From DASQHY01 sp035602605 (GTDB taxonomy: Bacteria; Acidobacteriota; Terriglobia; Acidiferrales; UBA7541): a DNA stretch of 64,000 bases. Shown one piece after another: positions 44,056 through 53,445 of this stretch. A program made the position numbers and the translations under genes. The notes under the pieces were generated by a model. That model saw nothing but the letters and a program-made list of their open reading frames with translations, was not told the DNA's origin and did no database searches. The DNA lies in assembly GCA_035602605.1 (NCBI GenBank), contig DATNLZ010000105.1, positions 62,001 to 126,000 of the forward strand, given 5' to 3'. The stretch's first letter is position 1. Each line of letters begins with the position of its first letter.

Positions 44056-45474
44056 ATGTCCGAAGCTTCCCGCTCGGCGTCTGTGAACCGCCCGACGCGC
44101 ATCGAAACCGACAGCATGGGGAAGATGGAAGTCCCAGCGGACCGCTACTGGGGCGCGCAGACCGCGCGCGCGCTCATCCATTTCGCGATCGGTAAAGACA
44201 CCATGCCGAGCGAGCTCATTCGCGCCTTTGGCATCCTGAAAAAAGCCTGCGCGCTCGTCAATCAGGATCTCGGCAAGCTCCCACCCGACAAATGCAAGCT
44301 CATCGTGCAAGCCGCCGACGAGATCATCTCCGGCAAGTTGCGTGATCATTTTCCGCTGCGCGTCTGGCAGACCGGTAGCGGCACGCAGACCAACATGAAC
44401 GTCAATGAGGTAATAGCCAATCGCGCTATCGAAATCGCCGGCGGCACAATGGGCAGCAAAAAGCCCATTCATCCCAACGATGACGTGAACATGTCGCAGT
44501 CCTCCAATGACACGTTTCCTGCAGCGATGCACATCTCCGCGGCCACAGAAGTTGCGCGTACGCTGATTCCCGCTGTAGAAAAATTAGCCCGCGCGCTTGA
44601 TGCCAAGGCCAAGCAGTTCGCCAACATCGTGAAAATCGGCCGCACTCATCTGCAGGATGCCACGCCGCTCACCCTTGGCCAGGAACTATCCGGATGGGTC
44701 AGCCTGCTCGAGCGCGACCTTGCACGTCTCGGCAATGCGCTTTCCGGACTCTATGAACTGGCCATTGGCGGCACGGCCGTCGGCACCGGACTGAACGCGC
44801 ATCCTGAATTTGCCGAGCGCGCCGCAAAGAAAATCGCCGAGCTCACCGGTTTGCCGTTTAAATCGCACCCCAACAAATTCGCCGCGCTCTCCGCGCATGA
44901 TGAACTTGTCTTTGCCAGTGGCGCGCTCAAAACGCTCGCCGCATCGCTCATGAAAATTGCCAACGATGTGCGCTGGCTGGCCTCCGGTCCGCGCTGCGGC
45001 TTGGGCGAGCTCATGCTCCCGGAAAACGAGCCCGGCTCGAGCATCATGCCCGGCAAAGTAAATCCCACGCAGGCCGAAGCCATGACCATGGTGGCCGTGC
45101 AAGTGATGGGCAATGACGCCGCAATCGGATTTGCCGGCTCACAAGGAAATTTTGAGCTCAACGTTTTCAAGCCCGTCATCATTTTCAATTTTCTGCATTC
45201 TGTCGAGCTGCTCTCGGATGCCTGCCACAGCTTCGCCGATCACTGCGTCGTGGGAATCGAAGTCAATCGCAAGCAGATTGATTTCTACGTCAAGAATTCC
45301 CTGATGCTGGTCACCGCCCTGAGCCCCAAGATCGGTTACGACAAAGCCGCTCTGGCAGCACACACCGCCCATCACGAAAACCTCACCCTACGCGAAGCGG
45401 TCGTCAAGCTCGGCTACCTCACCGGCGATGAATTCGACAAACTCGTCCGCCCCGAAGACATGACCCACGCATGA
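44056..45474 (+). CDS. fumC: Fumarate hydratase, class II
   Basis: Interconverts fumarate and malate in the TCA cycle as a homotetramer. The 472-residue protein carries MGKMEVPADRYWGAQTARA, QTGSGTQTNMNVNEVIANRA, HPNDDVNMSQSSNDTFPAAMH, KIGRTHLQDATPLTLGQE and the superfamily signature GSSIMPGKVNPTQ, with the catalytic Ser loop and the His in GRTHLQD. The length is normal. The ATG at 44056 has AAGGAG seven bases upstream. The gene is monocistronic as far as seen. Confidence 0.96.
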   Translation: MSEASRSASVNRPTRIETDSMGKMEVPADRYWGAQTARALIHFAIGKDTMPSELIRAFGILKKACALVNQDLGKLPPDKCKLIVQAADEIISGKLRDHFPLRVWQTGSGTQTNMNVNEVIANRAIEIAGGTMGSKKPIHPNDDVNMSQSSNDTFPAAMHISAATEVARTLIPAVEKLARALDAKAKQFANIVKIGRTHLQDATPLTLGQELSGWVSLLERDLARLGNALSGLYELAIGGTAVGTGLNAHPEFAERAAKKIAELTGLPFKSHPNKFAALSAHDELVFASGALKTLAASLMKIANDVRWLASGPRCGLGELMLPENEPGSSIMPGKVNPTQAEAMTMVAVQVMGNDAAIGFAGSQGNFELNVFKPVIIFNFLHSVELLSDACHSFADHCVVGIEVNRKQIDFYVKNSLMLVTALSPKIGYDKAALAAHTAHHENLTLREAVVKLGYLTGDEFDKLVRPEDMTHA

Positions 45475-45598
45475 GCCAAGAAATGACCGCACAAAGGTCG
45501 TCGAAAGCAGCCCACGAAAAAGTGTTTATGCTCGGTCGGGTCATTGTGTTCGGTGCGCCCGATTTCGGACCTGGGCTGACATCCGATCGGGAGTCCAA

Positions 45599-46642
45599 AT
45601 GATTTTGCACGCTGCTTTCCTCAGGTTAGGCGTATTACTGTTCGGGTGCCTGCTCTCCGCTCAGCAGGCGAAGGAGTCCGCGACATACACGCTGAAGGCC
45701 ACACCGAAGACGATCGCCTGGGGCTATTACGACGCCAGTGCGCCACCGGTGCTGCGGATTAAGTCCGGCGATACCGTCGAGATTCACACGCTGATCACTT
45801 CGAGCCCCAAGCGCCTCGAAGATGCGGGTGTTGCTCCGCAACAGATCGAGCAGTCGCTTCGCGATATCTACAAAGAAGTGACCAACAAGGGCCCCGGCGG
45901 GCACATTCTCACTGGTCCAATTTATATTGAAAACGCTGAGCCGGGCGACGTTCTCGAAGTGCGCATACTTGCCATTCGCTTGGCGATTCCGTACGCCTAC
46001 AATGGGTTTGGTCCTGGCCGGGGATTCCTGCCTGAGGATTTTCCTTATCCAAAAACGAAAATTATTCCCCTCGATGAAAAACGCATGATGGCGCATTTTG
46101 CCGAGGGCATCGAAATTCCGTTACGTCCATTTTTTGGCAGCGTAGGCGTGGCACCGCCCGAATCCTCCGGGAAGATCAGCAGCGCGCCTCCCTGGATTCA
46201 CGCCGGAAATCTTGACAACAAGGAACTGGTCTCCGGGACATCGCTTTTTATTCCCGTGCATGCGCGCGGCGCGCTGTTGGAAGTGGGTGACGGTCACGCC
46301 GGGCAAGGCAACGGCGAGGTTGATATCACTGCCATGGAAACCTCGCTCGTCGGTACGTTTCAATTGGTGGTGCGCAAGGATATGCATCTGCGCTGGCCGC
46401 GTGCCGAAACGCCGACGCATTACATCACCATGGGTCTGCATGAGGATTTGAACGAGGCCACTAAGTTAGCGGTTCGCGAGATGATCGATTTTCTGGTGAC
46501 CGAGAAGCACCTCAGCCGCGACGAAGCTTACATGCTCACGAGCGTGGCCGCTGATCTGAGCATTACCGAACTCGTTGACGGTAACAAAGGTGTTCACGCG
46601 TCCATACCCAAAGAAATCTTTGTCTACCCGCGAAAGAAATGA
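45599..46642 (+). CDS. Acetamidase/formamidase family protein, exported
   Basis: A 347-residue amidase of the FmdA/AmdA family. Family segments: GPIYIENAEPGDVLEVRIL, IEIPLRPFFGSVGVAP, PPWIHAGNLDNKELVSGTSLFIPV, LEVGDGHAGQGNGEVDITAMET and MGLHEDLNEATKLAVREMIDFL. It starts with a hydrophobic signal sequence (FLRLGVLLFGCLLSAQQ) that includes a lipobox-like FGC, so the enzyme is probably exported or a lipoprotein, unlike the cytoplasmic formamidases. The hydrolysed amide cannot be told. Confidence 0.9.
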   Translation: MILHAAFLRLGVLLFGCLLSAQQAKESATYTLKATPKTIAWGYYDASAPPVLRIKSGDTVEIHTLITSSPKRLEDAGVAPQQIEQSLRDIYKEVTNKGPGGHILTGPIYIENAEPGDVLEVRILAIRLAIPYAYNGFGPGRGFLPEDFPYPKTKIIPLDEKRMMAHFAEGIEIPLRPFFGSVGVAPPESSGKISSAPPWIHAGNLDNKELVSGTSLFIPVHARGALLEVGDGHAGQGNGEVDITAMETSLVGTFQLVVRKDMHLRWPRAETPTHYITMGLHEDLNEATKLAVREMIDFLVTEKHLSRDEAYMLTSVAADLSITELVDGNKGVHASIPKEIFVYPRKK

Positions 46643-46875
46643 AGTCGTGGTCTGCGGACTCCGTATCACGCATCAGCCCATCGAGCTCGGGCTCGATCTT
46701 GTACATCACGCGGACTTGGCTGGTGAAACAGGTGCTAATCCCTGCCAAAGTATTTTTTGCGAGCGTATCGATGTGCTCGTCGACGCCGGCTTGGCCTGGG
46801 ATCGGCAGGTGAAAGCCAAGCCTAAAACCATGCGAGCTCCAAGATAGCTGTTGGGAATACGGAAATGAGGAATTG

Positions 46876-47529
46876 TCAATGACCATCGGCCGCGCTCCGC
46901 GGCCGCGAGTTTGAAGAATCTTTGCCGCTCGAACCGAGCACCGAGCGGATCGCCGCTTCGTAAACCTCCCGCTTGCTCTCGCCGACAATCTGCCCAACTT
47001 GTCGCCCATCGCGGGCATAAAAAAATGACGCCGGAATCGAGCCGCTCCACTCTTTGTTTACCACGTTAATGAACTGCTCCTCTTTGCCGGGTCGTTTACG
47101 AAAATTTGGGAAAACGGGTTTATACCGTGCAAGAAACCTGCGCATCAGAATCATCTCTCCGTCGCCATCGAGACTGATGCCTAGCAGTTGCAAGCCTTCC
47201 GGCGCGTATTTCTTCGCGAGTTCATTCAGCATCGGGTATTCATCGCGGCACGGCTCGCACCATGTGGCCCAGAAATTCACCAGCAGCGGCTTGCCACTGT
47301 ATTTGGTAAGAATGTTTTCGAAGCCCTGCTGGTCGATTACCATCGGATCCGCAATTGCTGGTGATCCCGTTTTTCGTCCCGTTTTTCCGCCCGCTTTGGC
47401 GCCCTGTTGTCCGCGTTTCGCGGGCGCCCGCGCATCCTGCGCAAACAGTGCTAAATTCGCCTCTGCCAAAATAAAGAATCCGAGCACGGCCAGCAAGGGC
47501 ATGACCGCTCGAAACCAAATAGTGCGCAT
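46876..47529 (-). CDS. TlpA-like thioredoxin-fold protein
   Basis: A 217-residue exported redox protein. The N-terminus has a signal peptide or anchor (VMPLLAVLGFFILAEANLALFAQD) and a basic linker (APAKRGQQGAKAGGKTGRK). The thioredoxin domain contains the active site LVNFWATWCEPCRDEYP (CxxC), LQLLGISLDGDG and the cis-Pro in SIPASFFY. Proteins of this type reduce cytochrome c or copper-protein precursors in the periplasm; a target is not evident. The C-terminus is a short charged tail. Confidence 0.9.
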   Translation of the reverse strand: MRTIWFRAVMPLLAVLGFFILAEANLALFAQDARAPAKRGQQGAKAGGKTGRKTGSPAIADPMVIDQQGFENILTKYSGKPLLVNFWATWCEPCRDEYPMLNELAKKYAPEGLQLLGISLDGDGEMILMRRFLARYKPVFPNFRKRPGKEEQFINVVNKEWSGSIPASFFYARDGRQVGQIVGESKREVYEAAIRSVLGSSGKDSSNSRPRSAADGH

Positions 47530-47867
47530 AAATCAGACCTCCGTAGCCTTGGACGTAGCGTCTCCATTTTAGTTGTCAGTGCAGCCACAGTGCAATCGCT
47601 TCCAATCACGTTGGTTAAATGCGCGCGCAAGTCTGGGCTTGTCTCGCACCCAACTTCACGCTGCTGATGGATGGTACTGGTAGATGCAGTGGATATGGTT
47701 GTGAGGGGCTGCAGTAGAGGGCGCTGTCGCTATGGAGTATACTAAATGCTGAGCGGAGGTTGTGGAGACTACTTGTCCCGGCGCTCGGATAATGATATAA
47801 AACCGGATTCTTTAAGCCTGAGTTTTCGGCGCGTTGAGGATTCACGTATCGCTCGGAGGAAACCCTG
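47530..47867. other. Intergenic region between tlpA-like and ferredoxin genes
   Basis: 338 bp with no credible gene. The distal part holds a promoter-like pair (47773-47801) for the ferredoxin. The rest is not structured in any way I recognise. Confidence 0.5.
47773..47801 (+). promoter_or_regulatory. Putative sigma-70-type promoter of the ferredoxin gene
   Basis: TTGTCC at 47773-47778 and TATAAA at 47796-47801 are separated by 17 bases, the optimal spacing, about 67 bp before the ferredoxin ATG. Confidence 0.5.
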
Positions 47868-48134
47868 ATGGCTTATGTAATCGCAGAGCCCTGCATCGGA
47901 ACCAAGGACACCGCGTGTGTAGACGTCTGCCCGGTGGATTGCATTCACCCGCGCAAGGACGAGCCGACTTACGAAGGTGAGACACAGTTGTACATCAGCC
48001 CGGTCGAGTGCATTGACTGCGGCGCGTGCGTTCCGGTATGCCCGGTAACAGCAATTTTCGCTCTTGAGGACTTGCCGGAAAAGTGGTCGAATTTCACAGC
48101 GATCAATGCTGACTGGTACACGAAAAAGGCGTAA
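47868..48134 (+). CDS. Ferredoxin with two iron-sulfur clusters
   Basis: An 88-residue low-potential electron carrier. Cysteine sets are CIGTKDTACVDVCPVDC near the N-terminus and CIDCGACVPVCP near residue 50. The spacing in the first set (an extended gap between the first two Cys) is that of 7Fe ferredoxins (3Fe-4S plus 4Fe-4S) of the Thermus/Mycobacterium type. The insertion HPRKDEPTYEGETQLYI between the sets is also typical. A strong terminator follows. Confidence 0.95.
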   Translation: MAYVIAEPCIGTKDTACVDVCPVDCIHPRKDEPTYEGETQLYISPVECIDCGACVPVCPVTAIFALEDLPEKWSNFTAINADWYTKKA

Positions 48135-48194
48135 GCAGGCCTATCTCGGCAACCCTCGCGCCGAACATAGATCGATAACTCCCGCGGATAACAT

Positions 48195-48230
48195 ATGCGG
48201 CGTGCCGCCCTCAGGCACGCCGTATTTTTT
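48195..48230 (+). terminator. Intrinsic terminator after the ferredoxin gene
   Basis: A 9-bp perfect stem (CGGCGTGCC at 48198-48206 with GGCACGCCG at 48214-48222), extendable with one wobble, has a 7-base loop and is followed by TATTTTTT. It lies between the convergent ferredoxin and DUF309 genes. Confidence 0.88.
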
Positions 48231-48249
48231 CAAGCAGCAGTTTTGGTTA

Positions 48250-48648
48250 TCAACGAACAAAACCCGGCTCGCTTTCCGATTCTTGTTGTTCGAGCTGCGG
48301 AACGCGCTGAAGCACTTCGCGATCCTCCCTGGCCAGCGCCGCCAGCCAGCAACGCACAAACTCGCGAAGTTTGCCGATCTTCAGCCCACGATGCATGCTC
48401 GGAAAACGATCCAGCTTCCTCAGCCCTTCGCCAAGCAGTGATTCCGCGCCGGCGTGATTGTCCCGTCGGAAATGATGAAATGCGGCCGAAATTTGAATAA
48501 TCCCTTGCAAAAAGGTTTTCTCAGGTTCAGGCGCCGCGAGCCAGATTTCTTCCCAGCTTTCGTGGGCCTCAAAGAACTGCCCGCTGTTGAATTGCGCAAC
48601 TCCCGCTTGAAATTTTTTCTTTTCTTCGGATGGCGACAGCCTCTTCAT
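48250..48648 (-). CDS. DUF309 domain-containing protein
   Basis: A 132-residue helical protein of the DUF309 family. The family signature is FNSGQFFEAHESWEEIW followed by FLQGIIQISAAFHHFRRDN, with the conserved H/E residues (EAHE, W). Function is unknown. The last ~20 residues (QQESESEPGFVR) are a tail. It is monocistronic and convergent with the ferredoxin gene. Confidence 0.88.
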   Translation of the reverse strand: MKRLSPSEEKKKFQAGVAQFNSGQFFEAHESWEEIWLAAPEPEKTFLQGIIQISAAFHHFRRDNHAGAESLLGEGLRKLDRFPSMHRGLKIGKLREFVRCWLAALAREDREVLQRVPQLEQQESESEPGFVR

Positions 48649-48818
48649 TTCAGCCCAATCTCTCGGAACGAGTTTGCTTTCGCGCGCATCATAGCAGACC
48701 TATGCGAGAATATGATTCGCACCCTGGTGCACAGTGCCGATCATGGGCAATCACATTTCTTCTACGTGGGCCAGACGCGCGCGCGACAAATTGCAGGACA
48801 ACGAAGGAGCGTCACTAG

Positions 48819-50960
48819 GTGCCGCAGAAATTTCATCTTGTACTCTTGATTCACGCGCATCAGCCGGTTGGCAATTTCGATCACGTCTTCGAGCGTTGCT
48901 TCCAGCGTTGTTACCTGCCTTTTCTCGAGCATTTGCAACGTCACCCCAGCGTCCGCGTCGGTCTGCATTATTCCGGACCGCTGCTCGAGTGGGTCGCGGA
49001 GCATCATCCCGAGTTTTTCTCGATGTTGCGCGAGCTCACCGGACGCGGCCAGATCGAATTGATTGGCGGCGGCTTTTACGAACCAATTCTAATTTCGATT
49101 CCGCCGAGCGATCAGCAGGTGCAAATTCACCGCATGGCCGATTATCTTGAGAAGTATTTCGGGAAGCGCCCATCGGGTGCGTGGCTTGCCGAACGCGTGT
49201 GGGAGCCCCAGCTTCCCGGTGTCCTTGCGCGGGCTGGCGTCAGTTACACATTAGTTGACGACATTCATTTTCTTTCCGCCGGGTTTGAGCTGCCGCAACT
49301 CTTCGGCTGCTATCTCGCTGAAGACGGTGGGCAGACGGTGAAGCTTCTTGCGGGCCTGAAGGCCCTGCGTTACTTGCTTCCGTTCCGCAGTGTGGACGAA
49401 ACCATGGCGTTCCTGCGCCACTCGGCCGGGTCAGCTCCCGGAGGGATGGCTGTGATGGGTGACGATTGCGAAAAATTTGGGGTGTGGCCGGGAACGTATG
49501 AACATTGTTATCGCGATGGCTGGCTCGATCGTTTCTTTTCTGCCCTCGAGAATAATTCTGATTGGCTGGCCACCACGCCGCCTGCAATCGCTCTGGCCGA
49601 ACATCGCACCCTGGGCCGCGCCGATCTACCCACGGCTTCGTACACGGAAATGATGGAATGGGTCTTACCAACGCCAATGCGCCAGCGCTACCACGCCGTG
49701 TATCAGGAATTTGCGGCGCGTCCGGACGTGGAGCCATTTTTGCGCGGCGGTCCGTGGCGAGCGTTTTTTACCAAGTACCCTGAAGCCAATCTTCTTCACA
49801 AGAAAATGCTTTTCGTTTCGAAGAAACTCAGTGAAGCGAAACGCCGAGGCTCAGCAATCCGCCGCCGTCTCGATGACGCGCTCCTGCATCTCTTGCGATC
49901 GCAATGCAACGACGCTTACTGGCACGGGGTTTTTGGCGGTCTGTATTCCCCGCATCTGCGCACGGCGCTGTGGCGCGACCTCATCTATGCCGAGAAAATT
50001 GCCGATGCTCTGGCACAAGAGCGCTCGCATCGGGAAAAAGATGCCACAGTGTTGCGGCGGCTTGATTTTGACGCCGACGGCGCGGAAGAGCTCTACATCA
50101 CTTCGCCGGCATTTGCCGCGCTGCTCAAGCCCGCGGAGGGGGGAACCCTTGCCGCACTCGATTTTCGCCCCAACGATGTGGCGGTGATTAATTCAATCCA
50201 GCGCAGGCCGGAGGCCTATCACGCGCGTTTACGCGACGCGGTAGCCTCTGCAGGCGGTGTCGCCTCCATTCATGAGCAAACTCGCGTTAAAGAACAAGGG
50301 CTCGCGCAGCATCTTCGATACGATCGTTGGCCCCGGCACTCGTTCCGCTTGCTTTTGTTTCCACTGAAAAAAACGCACGCCGATTATCAGGCCTTGCACC
50401 TTGACGAGGCGGCGGCGTTTGCCGGCGGCGATTTCGCGATTACTTCGGCGTCCTCTGAAGGCGTCGAATTGGTACATAAAGCGCCATTCGGCGCCCTGGG
50501 CACCGCGACTTCCGCCGAGCCGGTGCTTCGCGCCACGAAGATGTTTACACTGGGCTCCGCCGCGAATTCTTGTGAAATCAGTTGCGACCTCACGATTGCG
50601 CACGATGGCGCAGCGCCGCTTCGTCTGGCCATTGGTTTGGAGACAGTGGTCAACTTTCTAGCCCCGAACGAGCCGGATCGTTATTTTGAATTTGAGGGAA
50701 CGCGACATGCGCTTAGTTGGAGTGCTGGGGTGTCCGCCTCCGAGTTGCGTATCGTAGATGGCTGGCAGAAGGTGGCGGTCACGCTGCGGACGCCGCAAGC
50801 GGCTAACTTCTGGATCTCGCCGATCGAAACGGTCTCTGAGTCCGAAGAGGGATTTGAGCGCGTCTATCAAGGTTCGCAAATTCTAACCAACTGGCAGCCG
50901 CAAATTGCACCGCAAGAGGTTTGGAGGGCGCGCCTCAATCTGCGTATCGAATCGCTTTAA
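48819..50960 (+). CDS. GH57 alpha-amylase / 4-alpha-glucanotransferase-type enzyme
   Basis: A 713-residue glycoside hydrolase family 57 enzyme. The conserved regions are visible: HAHQP (region 1), GGGFYEPIL (2), WLAERVWEP with the catalytic Glu (3), and MGDDCEKFGVWPGTYEH with the acid/base Asp (4). The middle and C-terminal parts match the DUF1925/DUF1926 modules that follow the barrel in Thermococcus-type 4-alpha-glucanotransferases. It probably remodels glycogen or maltodextrin; hydrolysis versus transfer cannot be decided. No signal peptide, so cytoplasmic. The start is a GTG at 48819. Confidence 0.92.
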   Translation: MPQKFHLVLLIHAHQPVGNFDHVFERCFQRCYLPFLEHLQRHPSVRVGLHYSGPLLEWVAEHHPEFFSMLRELTGRGQIELIGGGFYEPILISIPPSDQQVQIHRMADYLEKYFGKRPSGAWLAERVWEPQLPGVLARAGVSYTLVDDIHFLSAGFELPQLFGCYLAEDGGQTVKLLAGLKALRYLLPFRSVDETMAFLRHSAGSAPGGMAVMGDDCEKFGVWPGTYEHCYRDGWLDRFFSALENNSDWLATTPPAIALAEHRTLGRADLPTASYTEMMEWVLPTPMRQRYHAVYQEFAARPDVEPFLRGGPWRAFFTKYPEANLLHKKMLFVSKKLSEAKRRGSAIRRRLDDALLHLLRSQCNDAYWHGVFGGLYSPHLRTALWRDLIYAEKIADALAQERSHREKDATVLRRLDFDADGAEELYITSPAFAALLKPAEGGTLAALDFRPNDVAVINSIQRRPEAYHARLRDAVASAGGVASIHEQTRVKEQGLAQHLRYDRWPRHSFRLLLFPLKKTHADYQALHLDEAAAFAGGDFAITSASSEGVELVHKAPFGALGTATSAEPVLRATKMFTLGSAANSCEISCDLTIAHDGAAPLRLAIGLETVVNFLAPNEPDRYFEFEGTRHALSWSAGVSASELRIVDGWQKVAVTLRTPQAANFWISPIETVSESEEGFERVYQGSQILTNWQPQIAPQEVWRARLNLRIESL

Positions 50961-50999
50961 ATCACACTCATGGGATTTGGGCTCGAAGTTCGGCGCCTG

Positions 51000-51968
51000 T
51001 CAGGTCGCAAGCAAGAGGTTTTGCGCGAATGGCCAATCACTGTCAATCCACTGCCCCTCACACCGAAAACCGAGGCGCACGGCGGTCGCGGGAATTTCAC
51101 GCGCCTCGTACTTGTGGGAACTCTCCGTCCAGATGGTTTCGCCTCTCTTCAATCGCACGCAGAAGCCTGCGCCGCGAACCTGCACGGTCTGATCGCTCAG
51201 CGAACGTAGATGCATTTCGACGCGGCGCTCGCCCTGGTTCCATCGCGCTTCGTGGCGAAATCCTCCCACGTTAAAATCGGCGTCGAGCTCCCGGTTGAGG
51301 CGCGCCAATAGATTTAGGTTGAACGCCGCGGTCACCCCAGCCGGATCATCGTAGGCCAGTAATGTTCGCGGTATGGACTTCACCAGATCGGTGCTCAGCA
51401 GCAATCCGTCGCCAGGCAAGAGAATCTCCCGCACCTTGCGCAAAAAATCCTCGCCGGCATCGCGGTCGAAATTCCCGATGCTGCTGCCGAGAAATAACAC
51501 CAGCAGGCACTCGCCGGGCTGCCGCCGGCTGGCAACCGTGAAAAGTCCGTCGAGATAAGTCCTTTCATAACCGAGCACGCTGACCAGCTCGATTTGCCCC
51601 AATTCCTTTCTACACTGCTCGAGTGCGGTCGGCGAAATTTCGATCGGATAGTAAAACGTGCGCTGCCGGCGGGCCAGCGCTTCCAGGATCCAGCGCGTTT
51701 TCTTTCCGCTGCCGCTACCTAACTCCGCCACCAGAACGGGCGAGGGCAGCCGATCCACTATATTCCCGGCGAATTGCTTGAGAAGTCGCGTATCCGCGCG
51801 CGTGAGTCCATATTCCGGCAGGACGCTGATCACTTCGAAAAGCGCGGAGCCCACTTCGTCGTACAAATATTTCGACGGCAATTCCTTTTGGCCCTGCCTG
51901 ATCAGACCCGCTCGGACCTCCACGGCAATTTCCAACGCCCGGGATTTCGCAGTTTTCGATGTGAGCAT
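51000..51968 (-). CDS. egtD: L-histidine N(alpha)-methyltransferase
   Basis: EgtD trimethylates histidine to hercynine using three SAM. The 322-residue protein has the family start ELPSKYLYDEVGSALFE, SAM site AELGSGSGKKT (about 81-91), YYPIEISPTAL, LFLGSSIGNFDRD, LLSTDLVK, AFNLNLLARLNRELDADF and the C-terminal ETIWTESSHKY that contacts histidine. It lies 21 bp downstream of egtB on the same strand, so the two form an operon for ergothioneine synthesis. egtA, egtC and egtE genes are absent from the window. Confidence 0.95.
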   Translation of the reverse strand: MLTSKTAKSRALEIAVEVRAGLIRQGQKELPSKYLYDEVGSALFEVISVLPEYGLTRADTRLLKQFAGNIVDRLPSPVLVAELGSGSGKKTRWILEALARRQRTFYYPIEISPTALEQCRKELGQIELVSVLGYERTYLDGLFTVASRRQPGECLLVLFLGSSIGNFDRDAGEDFLRKVREILLPGDGLLLSTDLVKSIPRTLLAYDDPAGVTAAFNLNLLARLNRELDADFNVGGFRHEARWNQGERRVEMHLRSLSDQTVQVRGAGFCVRLKRGETIWTESSHKYEAREIPATAVRLGFRCEGQWIDSDWPFAQNLLLAT

Positions 51969-51989
51969 GAGAAGTGGCCTGCGGACGCG

Positions 51990-53324
51990 TCAATTCTCCA
52001 CGCAACGGAAAGTTGCATATGCATACGGGTAGTGCGCTTGGAACCAGTTGCGGAATGACCGTCGCAACAAACACGCCGCAGTGCGTGGTGATGCACCCTT
52101 CAAGACGTAATGCCGGCCGTCAAAAAAATCCGCAGAGTATCCGGGATAAAAAGAAAACGGAGTGAAGCCTTCAAAAGGTCCAAAGACCGTGCCAGTCCAC
52201 TCCCAGCCGTTGCCGACCAGATCCTGTACACCAAAAGCACTCGCGCCCCCCGGGAAACTTCCCGCGGGCACAAGGTCCCATCCTTGAAAATCGAAATTGC
52301 CGTGGTGTTCTCGAGGCATTTCATCACCCCAGGGATACTTGCGCTCAAAGCCTTCCGGAGTGCCGTAAGCCGCACGATGAAATTGCGCTTCCGTTGGAAG
52401 GGCTTTGCCCAGCCACCGCGCGTATGCCGAGGCTTCCGCATAGCTTACGTACACCGGCCAATCAAGCGGTAAGGCGATCTTCTGAAACATGCTGCGGTAC
52501 GTCCAGAGGTTGCCATTCTGCGACCACAACGCCGGTTGGCGAATGTTGTTCTCCTCTTTCCAGGTCCAGTCTTCATCGGTCCAGAGCGACCGGTGCTCAT
52601 ATCCGCAAGCATCAATAAACTTCAAAAAATCTCCGTTCGTTACGTTATGGATACCAATAGAAAATTCAGGTACGGCAACTTCATGGGCTTCAAATTCATT
52701 GTCCCATCCGAAGGTTCCCGGCGAACGACGCAACCCGAGTGTCACACTCCCGGCCGGAATCTTGGTCATGCGGGACTTTTCGCGAGGTTTGCCGCGTTGC
52801 GCCGAAGGTGCTGCTAGAATCGGTGGGCGGACTTTGCGGTCTAGGGGGAGTTGGTGCAGCATGTAAGCAAGCGTTTCGGCGTGCATCAGGCGATGCTCGA
52901 TGGCGACTTGAAGCATCTGTGTTGTATTAGGATGTCCGCTTCCAGTATTCGACCATCGCTCGATCGCCGCATCGAGGATGTCGCGGCCCAGCTGGCTATA
53001 GCCCTTCACCTCGCTGCGATCGGGCCAATCCGAAGGCTTATCTGCAGGAAGGGCGCCGTGAACCGGATCAATGCCAAAGGCGAAAAGCTGGTCGAAGCTC
53101 TTGTTGAAAGGCGTCAGGCCGAAAGCACGCGCGGCCAGCAAATTCCAATCGAAAGCTTCCAAATGCCCCACATAAAAAATGATCCGGTGTCGCTCGGGTA
53201 TTGGTCGATCATACAGAGCGTCCGGGCAAACGGCGCGAAACAGTTCGTCAGTTCGAGCGCGGGCTTCGCTGATATGGCCTTTCAATTCCTCGCGAGTCCG
53301 ATCCAAGATAGCGGGCGCTGACAT
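51990..53324 (-). CDS. egtB: Hercynine oxygenase (sulfoxide synthase)
   Basis: EgtB couples hercynine with a thiol (cysteine or gamma-glutamylcysteine) using iron and O2. The 444-residue protein has an N-terminal DinB-like domain with the iron ligands H54 (YVGHLEAFDW) and the HX3HXE motif at H144/H148/E150 (EHRLMHAETL), and a C-terminal FGE-sulfatase domain (VTLGLRRSPGTFGWDNE, then NGWEWTGTVFGPF and RRSFRNWFQAHYPYAYATFRC). The ATG at 53324 has a GGGGA site upstream; an in-frame ATG at 53429 would add 35 residues crossing the promoter. Which thiol is used cannot be read directly. Confidence 0.95.
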   Translation of the reverse strand: MSAPAILDRTREELKGHISEARARTDELFRAVCPDALYDRPIPERHRIIFYVGHLEAFDWNLLAARAFGLTPFNKSFDQLFAFGIDPVHGALPADKPSDWPDRSEVKGYSQLGRDILDAAIERWSNTGSGHPNTTQMLQVAIEHRLMHAETLAYMLHQLPLDRKVRPPILAAPSAQRGKPREKSRMTKIPAGSVTLGLRRSPGTFGWDNEFEAHEVAVPEFSIGIHNVTNGDFLKFIDACGYEHRSLWTDEDWTWKEENNIRQPALWSQNGNLWTYRSMFQKIALPLDWPVYVSYAEASAYARWLGKALPTEAQFHRAAYGTPEGFERKYPWGDEMPREHHGNFDFQGWDLVPAGSFPGGASAFGVQDLVGNGWEWTGTVFGPFEGFTPFSFYPGYSADFFDGRHYVLKGASPRTAACLLRRSFRNWFQAHYPYAYATFRCVEN

Positions 53325-53416
53325 GAAGTCCCCTTTCTCTCGGGAATATATTGGATGCGATAGGCGCCGCGGGGTTGCGCCAAGTTGAGGGGTTGGGCGC
53401 CGGGGGGCGACTCTCT

Positions 53417-53445
53417 TTTTTAACTGCATCCATGTTGAAAGTCAA
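53417..53445 (-). promoter_or_regulatory. Putative egtB promoter abutting the divergent transporter gene
   Basis: On the minus strand TTGACT (53445-53440) and TAAAAA (53422-53417) are separated by 17 bases. The predicted egtB leader would be about 85 nt and contains repeated GGCGC blocks (53355-53410). The -35 hexamer touches the ATG of the ABC ATPase gene at 53446, so expression of the two divergent units is likely to interfere or be co-controlled. Confidence 0.45.

Noticed and set aside
46575..46847. Short plus-strand open frame after the acetamidase gene
   Set aside because: It overlaps the acetamidase C-terminus in another frame and shows no ribosome binding site or conserved pattern.
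53325..53445. Riboswitch in the egtB leader
   Set aside because: GGCGC repeats can form hairpins, but no known riboswitch consensus was recognisable and the leader is short.
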